The position numbers and the translations under genes are program-made. Positions 24,970 to 35,820 of a stretch of DNA of 64,000 nucleotides are shown piece by piece. The notes below the pieces were generated by a model. It did not search any database, had not been told where the DNA came from, and saw only the letters and a list, made by a program, of their open reading frames with translations. How positions within the stretch are numbered: the stretch's first letter is position 1; every line of letters starts with the position of its first letter. Source of the DNA: Sinohyriopsis cumingii (taxonomy: Eukaryota; Mollusca; Bivalvia; Unionida; Unionidae); contig JAPYKE020000263.1 of NCBI GenBank assembly GCA_028554795.2, forward strand, positions 2,063,001-2,127,000, written 5' to 3'.

Positions 24970-25935
24970 GATCGGATTCGGATAATGTGGGTATGTGACA
25001 AAGCTTGCCAGTAGCTTCTCGTGGGTCGGTGGTTCTTTCCGGGGGGTTTCCGGGTTCTTCCTCCACGATTAACCCTTTACCTCATACAACCGTCTTTGGA
25101 CGCCTCTACAAAAGTCAGATCGAAGCGACCTTTGACGCTTCTACAAAAGTCCCATGGAAGCGCCTTTTGACGTAGGCTGTAAACATCAGCCATTTTAAGC
25201 CGATTTTCGTAGCGCCACCTTCGGGGAAAACCCCTTATTAGATACTACATTCATTTCTGCGAATGACAATTACGTCAGATCACGTGGTCACTGTTTATGT
25301 ACTGGTCGATATCTGCTATTTAAAGTAACTGGGTCTTAATCTCCACTCTCCAAAATGGCGGTTGCGGATTTCATTCAGTTCTTACGAAGTTTTCATGATT
25401 AGAATCATAACTATGAAAGATTCAGTAACCTAGGTAAAGGCTCTGATATTCATATAGGCTGCAATTAGTTTTTATAAATTATCAAATTTAGATGACTTAG
25501 TGATGTAGACGCAGACAAAAATCTTGTAAATTTCGAGTATGAGAAATGGCAGCTACGGTTGGTCACACGGCCTCACTGACATGACGGTGAACGAGTTTTC
25601 TCCAGATTTTAAAGCACATAACACATTCTTCCGGGATAAATAATTACACAGGTATAACAATCGGACTTTACTCTTAAATTGTTCCACATATAATAGATGT
25701 GTACCAAAAATGTAAAATGGTAAAAATTGCTGTTAAACGTAACATACACTACATTGCTTAACAGTTCACAGGCAGGCTATGCGTATGCGGTCGACTAGGT
25801 AACAGGTGTTCTGTTTATAGCAAGAAGCACTTTGTCACTATGTTCTATGAGGTAAAGGGTTAATACTGGCCGCTATGTATAGCCTATCTTGTGCTGAAAA
25901 ATGGCGTTAAACCCATCAACAACAACAACAACAAC
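24970..25935 (+). mobile_element. SINE lacking the tRNA head, split by a MITE
   Basis: The body starts at about 24,970 (GATTCGGATAATGTGGG), lacks the tRNA-like promoter part, and is interrupted at a TTAA by the element at 25,073-25,859. It resumes at TACTGGCCGC and ends in AAC repeats. The flanking unit sequence overlaps by roughly 75 bp on either side (AGCAATATTGG before; TGAGCTAAAATAG and a second AGCAATATTG after), so the locus also carries a partial unit duplication. Confidence 0.85.
25073..25859. mobile_element. Non-autonomous piggyBac-type MITE
   Basis: A 787-bp insertion bounded by TTAA on both sides (25,069-25,072 and 25,860-25,863). Its termini are 14-bp perfect inverted repeats, CCCTTTACCTCATA at the left and TATGAGGTAAAGGG at the right. 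TTAA target duplication plus CCC...GGG ends is the piggyBac signature. Near the left end there is a subterminal direct repeat (GACGC-TCTACAAAAGTC twice within about 50 bp). It carries no transposase ORF, so it would have depended on a transposase encoded elsewhere. It lies inside a SINE and is therefore younger than that SINE. Confidence 0.88.
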
Positions 25936-26689
25936 GTGAGCTAAAATAGGAGTCAGACGGCATGGATATTATAGATGCCATTGATAGCAATATTGACATG
26001 TACAGTTTAGTTTCGTTTCTGCAGCAATCTTTGTATATTTTTTGCTATCATCTATCATTGCAGTGTTGGTGTCCTTCACTGTATATGTTGTCACTTTCCT
26101 CTAATATCCAATAGGCATGATCCAAGACAACGTTCCTGAAAAAGTTTGCGTTTTGATCTATGTGTTTAGTTTTGGTTTAATTGTACTTTTAAAATATCAT
26201 GTATGCAACAGAATGCAAGGATATTACAGACAGGTTCGTTGAATTATCATAATTTTTTAGTTTTTTTTATAATTTGTTTCAAATAATTTCCAAATTTGAG
26301 AGTTATCCAGTAATGTATGAAAAGCTTGTGGAAACATATCGATTCATTTTCAAAAGATAACACATTTTCCCCGTGAACTCATTGAGAATGGTAAAATAGC
26401 ATGATTACATACGATAATAATATCTACCTGGATACATGCATACATGCTTACATATAAAAATGTATACATATATGACTGATAATAGCATGGGAACGTCCAA
26501 GTCTATGCTAATATATTTGTTATAAGATATGTAATGTAACAGATTTAGCCATTTATCATTTGTTCATTGTTGAGAAAAAATTTAGTTGTATAATTACAGA
26601 GAAAATACCTAATTTTGTTGTTGTTTCTCATTGACATGTTATGTTAGTTTTCTGTATCATATTATTGAGTTCTTATTGTTTGATTTCTT

Positions 26690-26725
26690 TTCCACAATAT
26701 CCTTCACTATTCAGCGCGTAAGAAT
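26690..26725 (+). other. Triplet cassette CGC (26715-26717)
   Basis: Acceptor CACTATTCAG, triplet CGC, donor GTAAGAAT. The acceptor is good and the donor differs from the array consensus only at its sixth base. Confidence 0.58.
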
Positions 26726-27989
26726 AACGTTGTTGATACCACCAGAAAGTCATCTCAAAGAAAGAACAAAAAAGGTAATATTATTATTGTTGTTATAGTT
26801 TTTTGTTTATGTCAAATAATCCCCAAGATGAAACCGAGGAAGATAATATGCAGAAACTGTGAAAGAAGAAATGAAAGATATAACTATGTTGTATAGGACG
26901 TAAGCTAAAATCACAGATCAGAATCACTTGAAGTGGAAATTACAGCTGTCGTTGATAACAATACTGGGATGTTTGGGTATTTTCTTTTCATCTTTGTTTC
27001 TTGTTATGATCTAGCAATATAATGTTGATATCCTTATGAATGACACAATAACATGAATGCATACGAAAATACATATATACATAGATTTTATAATGGATGC
27101 TTAAGCATAAACACACATACACACTTCAAATGTACAAGCATGAAAAGATCTGAACGTCCTAACACGTTTGTTATAGTAGAAGTTATGTAATGAAAGACGT
27201 GGTCATTTATGGCTAGTCCATTAAAAAGAAAGAATTTTATTATTGTAGAGGATATAGAAATTAGAACTTCTCCTTTACAATACCTTATATGAATGTGTTG
27301 CTAATTTTGCTGATATTCATCAGCATCATTTTAGTGTGTTCTTATTGTTCCTCTTGTCTGTAAAATAATCCATGTTCTTCTCTGTAAAATAATTCCCGTG
27401 AGAAACCTGAGGAAGAAAAGCAGCAGAAACTTTGACAAATGACATATCAGTTCTAACTATCCTATTGATGATGTACGTTAAAATCACAGAAAAGATTCGG
27501 ACAATACTGTAATCATAGATGCGTTTTAGAGCAATATTGGTATCTTTAATTTGTTCTCTTTTCCGTACCAATATTTACATATTTGATCTTTTTTATCCTC
27601 CGGCAATGTAATATTAGTGCCTTGAAATATATATTTTGTCAAAGTCCTGTTATATCCGGTAAGCATGATCAGAGTCAGGCAGAGGAACATCTAGTCTAGG
27701 TTTTATTTGATTGTAATTCTGTAAAACATACATGCAACAGTATGTGAGGGATTTGCTAACGTGTAACTGTTTATGGATAGTTTAAATAATCTACGTAATA
27801 TCTTTCATTGAAGACATTAGCAAAATTAAGTAAAATTTGAAAGCCTCTTGGAATAACTCGATTCATTTGCAGATGATTACGAATATTGTCCTCACGAACA
27901 CGTTGAGAATGACAAAATAACAACACTACAAAACAAAATACATCTATACTTGATTGCTTGCATACACACAAACTTGCATACATTCTTGA

Positions 27990-29990
27990 TAAAACCCGCA
28001 GAATGCAAGCACGTGAGACACCGGCTTCACTACATTAGTCCACAACGACAAGCTCTTGCCCTTAAATTCCCTCGTCGTTATTAGATTCTACAGTGATTCT
28101 TGAAAACTCAGCCGTACAGTGTTGGACTAAACAAGTTTTCATCCAACAACAAATCGATGGACTGTCCTCATTTCTCTGCAAAAGCTACCTTGTCTGCAGT
28201 TCTGACTGACATCAAGTGCTCAATGTCTAAAACAGATTTGCTCTCAATTGCTTCCACAGTCTGACAAAATTACTGACATGCTGAGTTAATTACATTGTAA
28301 ATAACAAGCCCCATGCGTCTATCGACGGTAGTTCGGCAGTTCGTCAAACCTCACATGCAATTTGCATATTCATCTGTAATTTCATGACCGTGGGATCAAC
28401 GTTGGATCCGGTATATATTGCGATCATTCAATTGGAGAAACAACTATTATTTTCTCCCACCCCGATTCTCATTGAACATGCGTGGGGCCAGTTTGCAGAA
28501 AGGTCCACTTAGTAACAAAAGAGGCCCAACATAGCATGGCCATGGCCGTAACTGCAGGTATCTTCCCACAAATGGCGGAACGAAGTGCATTAGCTTAACC
28601 TCCACGTTCTTAATGACAATTATAGGCCATGTCACACATCCGTAATTATCATAACTCTTTAATTATTAGATCAACCATGAAGAACTATCTTTCCGCGAAC
28701 GTAAGTGGAAATGAGGCAACGAAAAGGCGATCATTGCCTAAAGAGTTTTGCAGCACTAGACAATCCTTGCTCTGAAATATCATCATTTTTACGACCCCTT
28801 ATCAGTCTTCCCTGCAGGAGAATGCTCCAATCCGTGTGGCCAAAAGGGGAAGAATGGCCATGACGATGTATGGACATGCCCTTTGGCCATAGTAACTTCA
28901 GCTCTAAACACGTCACTCTTCTATTTTTGTCGTCATCGTAAGTGCATTAAATCAAATTGTTTTCACTCTTGGGTTCACGATGGAATGCAACTATGGGTTT
29001 TAAATGACGTTATTTGCAGAATCAGTATGTATATACAAGAGGGGTGAGTTCATGCCCCCCTTCACTCGGCTTCCTGACGTTTCGTGATTCGCCTACAAAA
29101 ACAAAAGGAAACACACAAGTAAGTTTTATCTTAGAGCACGATATGATATCACTTGTTTCCCTTATTATCAGTTTCAGTCTCCTTCCCAACAAGGACATAC
29201 CAGACCTCACACCATCTTAAGATTTCTGTCGTCGAGTTGTGGAACGCAACATTCAAGTAGACAGAATATATCTCCCATATAAGGAGAATGGAATTAGTAC
29301 AGTGGTAGATTCCTTGCTTTTTCGGAACAATCAATCGCTTAGTGAATTACATCACCTGCGGACTTTGGTGCAGTGGACATCTTAATCATATGTCGCATTT
29401 TTGGGCTCCATTTACACATATTATGTGGTCAAAATGGATACCAAACTTTGATTCTCAGAACAATGTTCACGATCTGCGGTTCCATCTCGAAGTAGGGAAA
29501 CCTCACTGGACTCGCGTTGGGGATACCTTTGAATGTACAACCTCAGCCAATCTCAATCTGTATAGAAGAGACCCATCTCCGGATAATTATTTACATATAA
29601 ACTTTATCGAGATCAAAACCTTTTAGAAAGTCTTTCACTGGTGGCTGGAAAACAGACATGGAATAACAGTTCTCATTTTGTCCGACAACTCTTATATGGC
29701 AGGGCGAAACCAAGTCTCCAGACGTTTGAATTATTGTCCGGGATTTTCTAAAGTGGTGTCCTCAACAGCAAATCCATGTCCACGTTCTACATCTCCTAGG
29801 TTGACTAATCTATTGGCGGACCTAATTTCCCTCAAAACAATTACATTTAATACCAACAGAAACGGTAATGGTAATACCAACAGAAACGGTAATCCAGAGA
29901 GCTGGATAATCGTTGGTCCTTCTATGGATTTCAACGGCACTTTATCTACAAAAAATCAGGCTACTATAGTGATACAGGAAGAAAAGGAAC
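27990..29990. other. Unidentified GC-richer insert of about 2 kb
   Basis: Unit sequence stops near 27,990 and resumes at 29,991; a stretch of roughly 600 bp of unit, including the cassette, is missing. The longest ORFs (29,342-29,626 and 29,678-30,037, + strand) are short and not recognised; a tentative resemblance to retroelement pol-like text is too weak to name a family. No terminal repeats were found. It contains a perfect 21-bp direct repeat. Confidence 0.6.
29849..29893 (+). repeat. Perfect 21-bp direct repeat, two copies
   Basis: Copies at 29,849-29,869 and 29,873-29,893 are separated by GGT. In the frame of the ORF at 29,678-30,037 they would give an Asn/Gly/Arg/Thr-rich stretch. Probably replication slippage. 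Confidence 0.85.
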
Positions 29991-30745
29991 ATGATCCAAA
30001 TCAGGCAGTGAATTCCCATCTGCGTGGAACTATTTGACTTTATATCTTCTTATTCAGGTTGCGTTTGAGCTTATTTCCAAAATAACATGTATGTACCGTT
30101 ATCCGAATTTTTGTGGAGATGTAAAGATTAGCAAGATGATTTCGTTTATGAGTTTATTTCTCTAAGTTTGCTTAAACTTATTTCTAAAATTGAGTCCCAT
30201 CCAGCAATACATCAAAACCTTGTGGAAATATATTGCTTTATTTGTCAAATATAACGCGTATTTTTTTGAGGTTGTTTCCTAAATTTGTTTGAAATCATTT
30301 CCGAAGCTGAGTGGTGTCCATAAATGTATGAAAACTTTGTGGAAAGATATAGTGTCATTTGCAACATATAACTCGCATTTTCTGTGCAAACTCGTTTAGA
30401 ATAACAAACTACCATGGGTACATGCTAAACAATATATATCTACATGGATGCATGCATGAATGCACATAAGCATGCATAAAGCCTTCATATATACATGTAT
30501 CCAAATATTGGAATGTCTTATTCTATGGTAATAAGTTTGTTGTAATGCAAAGTATGTAACGAAAGAGATTTAGCCATGTATAACTTAACTATTGTTAAGA
30601 AAGAAATTGTTTTATAATTATGTAGGATAAATGTATTCAGTAAATTTCATGTAATTTTAATTTTATAGCAAGTGATAGTAGTACGTTCCTATTTATATTA
30701 TTATTAATCAGTATCATATTATTGAATTCTTGTTATTTTCTTCTT

Positions 30746-30781
30746 TTTCAAGAACGAGTTCTCAAAATAGGTGGTAAGTAT
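30746..30781 (+). other. Triplet cassette GTG (30771-30773)
   Basis: Acceptor TCAAAATAG, triplet GTG, donor GTAAGTAT. It is followed 103 nt downstream by another acceptor-like site (CTAACTTTTCTTAG ending at 30,876), making an unusually short potential intron. TGCATG copies lie at 30,449-30,458. Confidence 0.62.
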
Positions 30782-30876
30782 TATATCTCAGCAATTTCTT
30801 TAACTTGGTCTTAACAACCATACAGTCATCTTAAAAACGGAATCAAAATGGCTGAGAAATACCTAACTTTTCTTAG

Positions 30877-31226
30877 AACCTTGAAAGAAAATGTAGTTTG
30901 GCAACTGTTTGTAAATTTGGCAGGTCAAGTGTTTAGTGTGATTTGTTGTATAGACTATAAACCAGGCTAATGTAATTGTCATGCTAGTGTTTGTGTACAT
31001 AGTTTGTTTTTGGATTTAATCAGCAAGTTACTATTGTTTCCAGGATTTGATTGATATTGCTAAAGGATTGGGTTGTTTGTTCCTTTTTAATCGATGTTAT
31101 AATGATCACATCCCACACATCAAGTCATCAGTTGAAGTTGGTGCAGTCTGTTGGATCTTTTCTTTACAAAATTCATCCCTGTATGTTATATGTAAATTAA
31201 GCCACTGACCTGAGTCTTCAAATAAA
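30877..31226 (+). other. Possible 3'-terminal exon with polyadenylation signal
   Basis: CTAAC followed by TTTTCTTAG ending at 30,876 looks like a branch point and acceptor. In one frame the following sequence has 30 codons, ending in TAA at 30,968-30,970. An AATAAA lies at 31,221-31,226, followed by T-rich sequence. A related segment at about 32,150-32,500 also ends with AATAAA. The preceding GTG cassette donor is only 103 nt upstream. The call is weak: the two segments differ by indels that change the frame, and the array continues for 33 kb beyond. Confidence 0.25.
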
Positions 31227-31265
31227 TGATTTTCTTTGTATTTTTATTTCATTCATTGTTGCATG

Positions 31266-31267
31266 TA

Positions 31268-31323
<56 letters not shown>
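31266..31323. repeat. TA/TG microsatellite
   Basis: A run of alternating TA passes into alternating TG. Confidence 0.97.
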
Positions 31324-31325
<2 letters not shown>

Positions 31326-32149
31326 ACAAACAAAGCCTAATCAAAACCATTTGTTTAGTCGTTAGTTGTTACAATTGAGCACTAATAATGTTAACACCTA
31401 GCTCCTTAATATATATGCGAGAAAATACAAGTACAAGGATACATTTTTAACACTGGAGAAAGCATTATCGCAATTGAAAGAAGTGAAAAAGAAGAAACTA
31501 TTTCAAAATAGTAGATTAAAAGGTCGGCGAAACAATCTTCAGGGTGTTGTAAAATAAAAGGAGTAAATTAGAAATGATTGTATATGCCAATTCATGTAAT
31601 TACATCTACAAATATAAATGTGATTGACATTTAATCTTTCAAGTATCTCTTTCTGGCCATATATTTTTGATTCCACATGAATCCATGCAATAGTTTTCCA
31701 AGAACTATGAATATTGAAGCTGATATATGTAAAGTAATTGTGGTGTTTTACCTTCTTCTAAAGTACTGAAATTTTACCGTGGATTCTGGTCTTTTTGTAC
31801 AGGCTTGCTATTAGAGACCACATGTCTTGAGAGAACATTTTTTATTTTGTGATGAAGTGGTCTCTCAAAACAGGGCTTATTTCATCTTTAGTTGTTATTT
31901 GTTTTAACCAGCAATGTAATGTTGGCATCCTTTACAATATTTTGTTTCGATTCCTCTTATATCTTGGAAGTATGATTTAAACCCCAATGAGGGAGTTTGA
32001 TGTCAACTTTCCCCAAAAAATTGTATTTTCGTTAATCTTATTTTTCAGATTATGTTTTCTTTTATATATGTTTTTATTCATGTATACATCAGAATCTAAT
32101 ATTGAAGAAAGAAAAAAAAACGCAAAATGAGCATGGCAATCGTTCGGTC

Positions 32150-32500
32150 AATTTGACAAGTCACATATTTAGTGTCATTTATAATAAAACTGTGAACCAG
32201 ACTAAAGAACATGCCACGAAGTGCCACTTTTGTGCGAGAAAGGTAGTAGTCATTTTTGGAGTTAATCCTTATTGCGTGTTATTAAAAGAAGTTTTTGGTT
32301 ATTAAACCAGCAGGGCATAATTGTTTCCCGGATTTCCTTGACATTGATTGTGTTGTTTTTTGCATTTTTTTCCGAAGTTACATCGCATACATAAAGGCAT
32401 AGTCTCTTGAAGTTGTTGTGGTCGATTACTATCTTTGTTTATAGATTTAATCCCTGTATGTTATGCAAATTAAGCCACTGACCATGGTTTGTGAATAAAC
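32150..32500 (+). other. Paralogue of the possible 3'-terminal segment
   Basis: Shares the TTTAGTGT-ATTT and AACCAG-CTAA stretches, then CCCTGTATGTTAT and TAAGCCACTGACC, with 30,930-31,226, and has AATAAA at 32,494-32,499. The 67-codon ORF at 32,102-32,305 is not conserved in the first copy, so coding is doubtful. Confidence 0.3.
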
Positions 32501-32572
32501 TATAATGTTTGTGGATGGAATAATGGTGTATTGTTATGTCAGTTATTCCTACATGCCCAATGTACATATATC

Positions 32573-32640
32573 TCTATCTCTATATCTACATATCTGTCTC
32601 TCTGGCTCTGTCTCCGTCTGTGTGTCTCTATCTCTCTCTC

Positions 32641-32704
<64 letters not shown>

Positions 32705-32714
32705 TATATATATT
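32573..32714. repeat. Pyrimidine-rich run and TA microsatellite
   Basis: CTATCTCTATAT and CTCTCTCTGTCT motifs are followed by about 35 TA dinucleotides (32,645-32,714). The overlapping Tyr/Ile-rich ORFs are artefacts of this repeat. Confidence 0.95.
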
Positions 32715-33540
32715 AATAGTAGTTACTGTTGAGCACTGGTAATAAACGTTTAGTACCTTAATCACCATAACAGAAACTCCAACTAAAAGGAGACAAATTT
32801 TAACGATGTAAAGAAATACTGACCCAGAAAGTAGTGAAAAAGTATAAATTTAAACATCGGTATATTTGAGATACTAATTCAGTTACATGTCTTTAAGGAT
32901 GAATGTGATTCATATTTAATATTTGGATTATCTCTTTTTGTAGTTTGGTTTTAGATGAATCCATACAATATTTTGTCATTAAATATGAATATCTACAAAG
33001 TGACTACGGTTGATTTTCCTTCTTCAAAAGTGCTGCAATTCTACCTTGGATTCTATTCTTTTTGTACATGCCTGCTATTGGAGACCACTTGTCTTGAGGG
33101 AACACGTTTGTTTGGTTTGAGATGAAGCGGTCTTTCAAGACATTTTTTGCTGTGCCTTTACTTGTGTTTTGTTTTTATCCAACGATGTAATGTTGGCATC
33201 CTTTTCTTTTTTGTGTCAATTGTTCTTATATCCGGGAAGTATGATTCGACCGTGGAAGTATATTATTCAGCTTTGAATCGTGGCTTCTTGTACAAGTCTG
33301 CTTCAGAGACCACTTGTTTTAAGTAACATATTTTGTTGGCAGGTCGGGTGGTCTCTCAAAACAGTTTTAACTGTTTGTTTAGTCGTTTTAGTGTTTTCAT
33401 CTAGCATTGTAATGCTTAACTATATTTGTGTCAATTTCAAATTGCATACATTAAGAATGATTCAATTATAATTAGGCTCTGAACTGTCATCTACCTAAAA
33501 AATTTGATTTGTTTTATCTTCTTGTTCAGATTTTGTTTCC

Positions 33541-33608
33541 ATTTATTTATTTGTTTATTTATATATTTATTTATTTATTCATTTATTTTTATTTATTTAT
33601 TTATTTAC
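33541..33608. repeat. ATTT microsatellite
   Basis: About 17 imperfect tetranucleotide repeats within a unit fragment. Confidence 0.95.
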
Positions 33609-34123
33609 TCTTATACGCAACAGAATGTAAGAACTTTGTGGATATCTAACGATTCATTGAATCAGTTTAATTTTTGATGATGTTTTCTAATATTGCTGAA
33701 ACGATTTCTAAAATTGTGAGCTATCCAGAAATGCATGAGAACTTTGTGGAAATATATTGATTTATTTGCAAAATATAACTCGCAGTTGCTTCGCAATATC
33801 AGAATCATAAAATACAAGGAATGCATCCTAAGTACATGGATTCATGCATGAATACACATAAACATGCATAGTTCATTCATATCTTCATTCATACATGTTT
33901 TGGATTTTCCGACTACAGTAAGAAGCGTGGTGTAATGCAAGTTATGTATGAAAAGAGATTTAGACATATATAGATTGTTGATTTTCAAGGAAGAATTTAT
34001 TTTAATTGATTTTACGTGTAAGCAAAAAGTTTGATTTAGATACACTTTTACAGCGAGTGATCTTTGTATATTTATATTGATATTGATATTAATCATTTAT
34101 TATTGAATTCTCGTTATTTTCTT

Positions 34124-34159
34124 TTCCAAGATGTCCATCAAACAAGAGTTTGTAAGTAT
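34124..34159 (+). other. Triplet cassette TTT (34149-34151)
   Basis: Acceptor AACAAGAG, triplet TTT, donor GTAAGTAT. TGCATG lies at 33,845-33,850, about 300 nt upstream. Confidence 0.6.
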
Positions 34160-34460
34160 TATATCACGAAAGTTTATGTTACCTGGTATAAATAGTCATA
34201 TTGTCAGCTCAAACGAGTTAATGAAAAGGAAGAAATAATTATTTATATTTCTAATAAACTTGTGTTTTGTGAAAAATAATCCCTAAAATGAAACTGATAA
34301 ATATAGCTAGGCAAACTGCGAGAAAAAATCAAAAATCTAACTTTGCTTTTGATGGCCTAAGGCGAATTCATGACCAAGAGTCCGAAGACAAGGACATAAT
34401 ATAATTTTTGATAGAAAAATTAGCATGTTCAGTTTTTACTTATCATAAAAATGTTTGTAC

Positions 34461-34790
34461 AGTACAACCGTCTTGAGAGACCTGTACAATGTGTGACCAT
34501 TTGTGATTTACATCCACAATTGTAATGAACAGTGGATTTGTTATATATATATATATATACCAACTATGTGACTGCCTGCTGAACATGACCAGACTCCTTA
34601 ATGTCTCTAAACATTCTGCATTTTGATGCTACTAAGAATGAATACAATGCAAAAACAGAGGTTAACACCACCAAACTATATTTATTACTTGGCAACGATG
34701 ACTGTTTTCAAACTTTTCTTTTTACTACAGACTCCTAAAATGGCATAGGTCATGCCTGTAATGTTATATATTTTAGTTTGTAAAGAAAAC
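34461..34790 (+). repeat. Interspersed repeat, copy a
   Basis: Matches 35,230-35,566 in shared order: CTTGAGAGACCT, TGTAATGAA, AACTATAT or related text, CTTAAAATGG-like, TAGGTCATG and TTAGTTTGTA. It interrupts a unit directly after its TTTGATAGCAATATT-like block. Family unknown. Confidence 0.55.
34541..34559. repeat. TA microsatellite
   Basis: About nine TA dinucleotides. Confidence 0.93.
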
Positions 34791-35029
34791 TCAAGTATAT
34801 TGAGGTTGAGTCAATGTCAACAAGTTTGTTGTAATGCAAGATATGCATCAAAAGACATTTGGCCATATGTTGCTTGCTGATTGTTAAGAAAGAATTAATT
34901 TGTTTATGATAGAGGATGCATTTAACCAATGAATTTGATAGAATTTCACTGTTACAACAAGTAATATTAGTATGTTCCTACTTGTCTTGATATTCATCAA
35001 CCATATTATTGAATTCTTATTTTCTTCCT

Positions 35030-35065
35030 TTTCATGATATCCTTCACAATACAGATTGTAAGTAT
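35030..35065 (+). other. Triplet cassette ATT (35055-35057)
   Basis: Acceptor CACAATACAG, triplet ATT, donor GTAAGTAT. This is the last cassette before the retroelement-bearing interruption. Confidence 0.62.
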
Positions 35066-35229
35066 TGAAACTACAATATTTTTGTTACTTGGTCTAAACT
35101 GTCATAGTCATCTCAAAAATAGAAAAAAAGGCTGAAGAAATATTTCAATTTTGTGGAAAATAATCCCTGAAATAAAACCATTGATAGCAGTATTAGTATG
35201 GTTAGTTTATTTTCTTTACTGTAGCAATG

Positions 35230-35566
35230 TAGGTACATATCTTCTTGAAAGACCTCTGCAATTAGCGACCACTTGTCATTTACGCCCACACTTGTAATGA
35301 ATGGATCAATTGTGTTCTGTAAACGAACTGAATAACCATATACTGAAAATGACCAGGGATCATGATGTCTTGGCAAAATCTGCATTTAGGTACTTCTATG
35401 AACAGCCGCAACGCACAAACTGAGATATACATAATAAAACGTTTTATAATCCCTTGTAATCATGACTACTTTCACCATTCTTAAAATAGGCTGGCTACCA
35501 ATTTATAACGTTTCATAGGTCATGAATATCACGATAAAAATTGTAGTTTGTAGAAAAGACTAAATT
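35230..35566 (+). repeat. Interspersed repeat, copy b
   Basis: Related to 34,461-34,790 and sits at the equivalent position in the next unit, so the insert was probably duplicated together with its host unit. Confidence 0.55.
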
Positions 35567-35758
35567 ATATGCATATTGTTGATGGACTGTGAAATACAGT
35601 ATTATGTGATTAGAGACAAATACCACTGACCTTGTGTAACCCTTTGTAAAATCTACTGATTGGAAACTAAACACTTGTGTATATATACGAAAAAGGAAAA
35701 TAGCTGGAAAAAAGAGTCTGTCAATCGATTTCTACATTTGATAGGTTGGGTGTAGTAG

Positions 35759-35820
35759 TGTTCTAGAAGGAGTAGTACTATACGGTAATATAGACTTTCC
35801 CCCTGCTGAATTGGCATGTT
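35759..35820 (+). repeat. LTR-like remnant, 5' side
   Basis: Shares AATATAGACTTTC and flanking text with 40,402-40,459 at roughly three quarters identity by eye. The true LTR limits could not be set. Confidence 0.5.

Larger units (their letters stand above)
1..27990 (+). repeat. Left part of the tandem unit array
   Basis: Head-to-tail units with a shared order of landmarks: a TGATCCGAATCA-like block, a CATGCATACA-rich block, a GATATAATTTCTCC-like block, then the pyrimidine tract and triplet cassette, then GATGACGTAAGCTAAAAT-like sequence and an ATCATCCAGCAATGTAATG-like block. Units average about 0.85-1.05 kb where intact, but several are shortened or interrupted by SINEs, a MITE and a 2.1-kb insert. 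Donor sites of the cassettes here are more degenerate than in the right-hand array. No protein-coding exon was recognised; the short ORFs present are AT-rich, unlike any known family, and recur only because the DNA is duplicated. Confidence 0.85.
31740..33410 (+). repeat. Second repeat family with an inverted GAGACCAC motif, three copies
   Basis: Copies near 31,813-31,865, 33,080-33,135 and 33,305-33,356 share TGCTATTAGAGACCAC, then CTTGAG and GTGGTCTCT. The first and third contain perfect 9-nt inverted arms, AGAGACCAC and GTGGTCTCT, that could form a hairpin; the second has mismatches. Related text recurs at 34,480 and 35,250. Origin unknown; possibly fragments of one transposable element. 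Confidence 0.6.
29991..35230 (+). repeat. Interrupted unit-array fragments
   Basis: Unit sequence resumes at about 29,991 with a TGATCCAAATCAGGCAGTG-like block and carries a cassette at 30,771. Further fragments lie at about 31,870-32,150, 33,150-33,290, 33,480-34,460 and 34,790-35,230, the last two with cassettes at 34,149 and 35,055. Between them sit a second repeat family, microsatellites and possible 3'-terminal segments. The fragments are all on the + strand, so the array was probably once continuous with the flanking parts. Confidence 0.7.

Noticed and set aside
32505-32732. ORFs rich in Tyr-Ile or Ser-Leu repeats
   Set aside because: They are translations of the TA and CT microsatellites.
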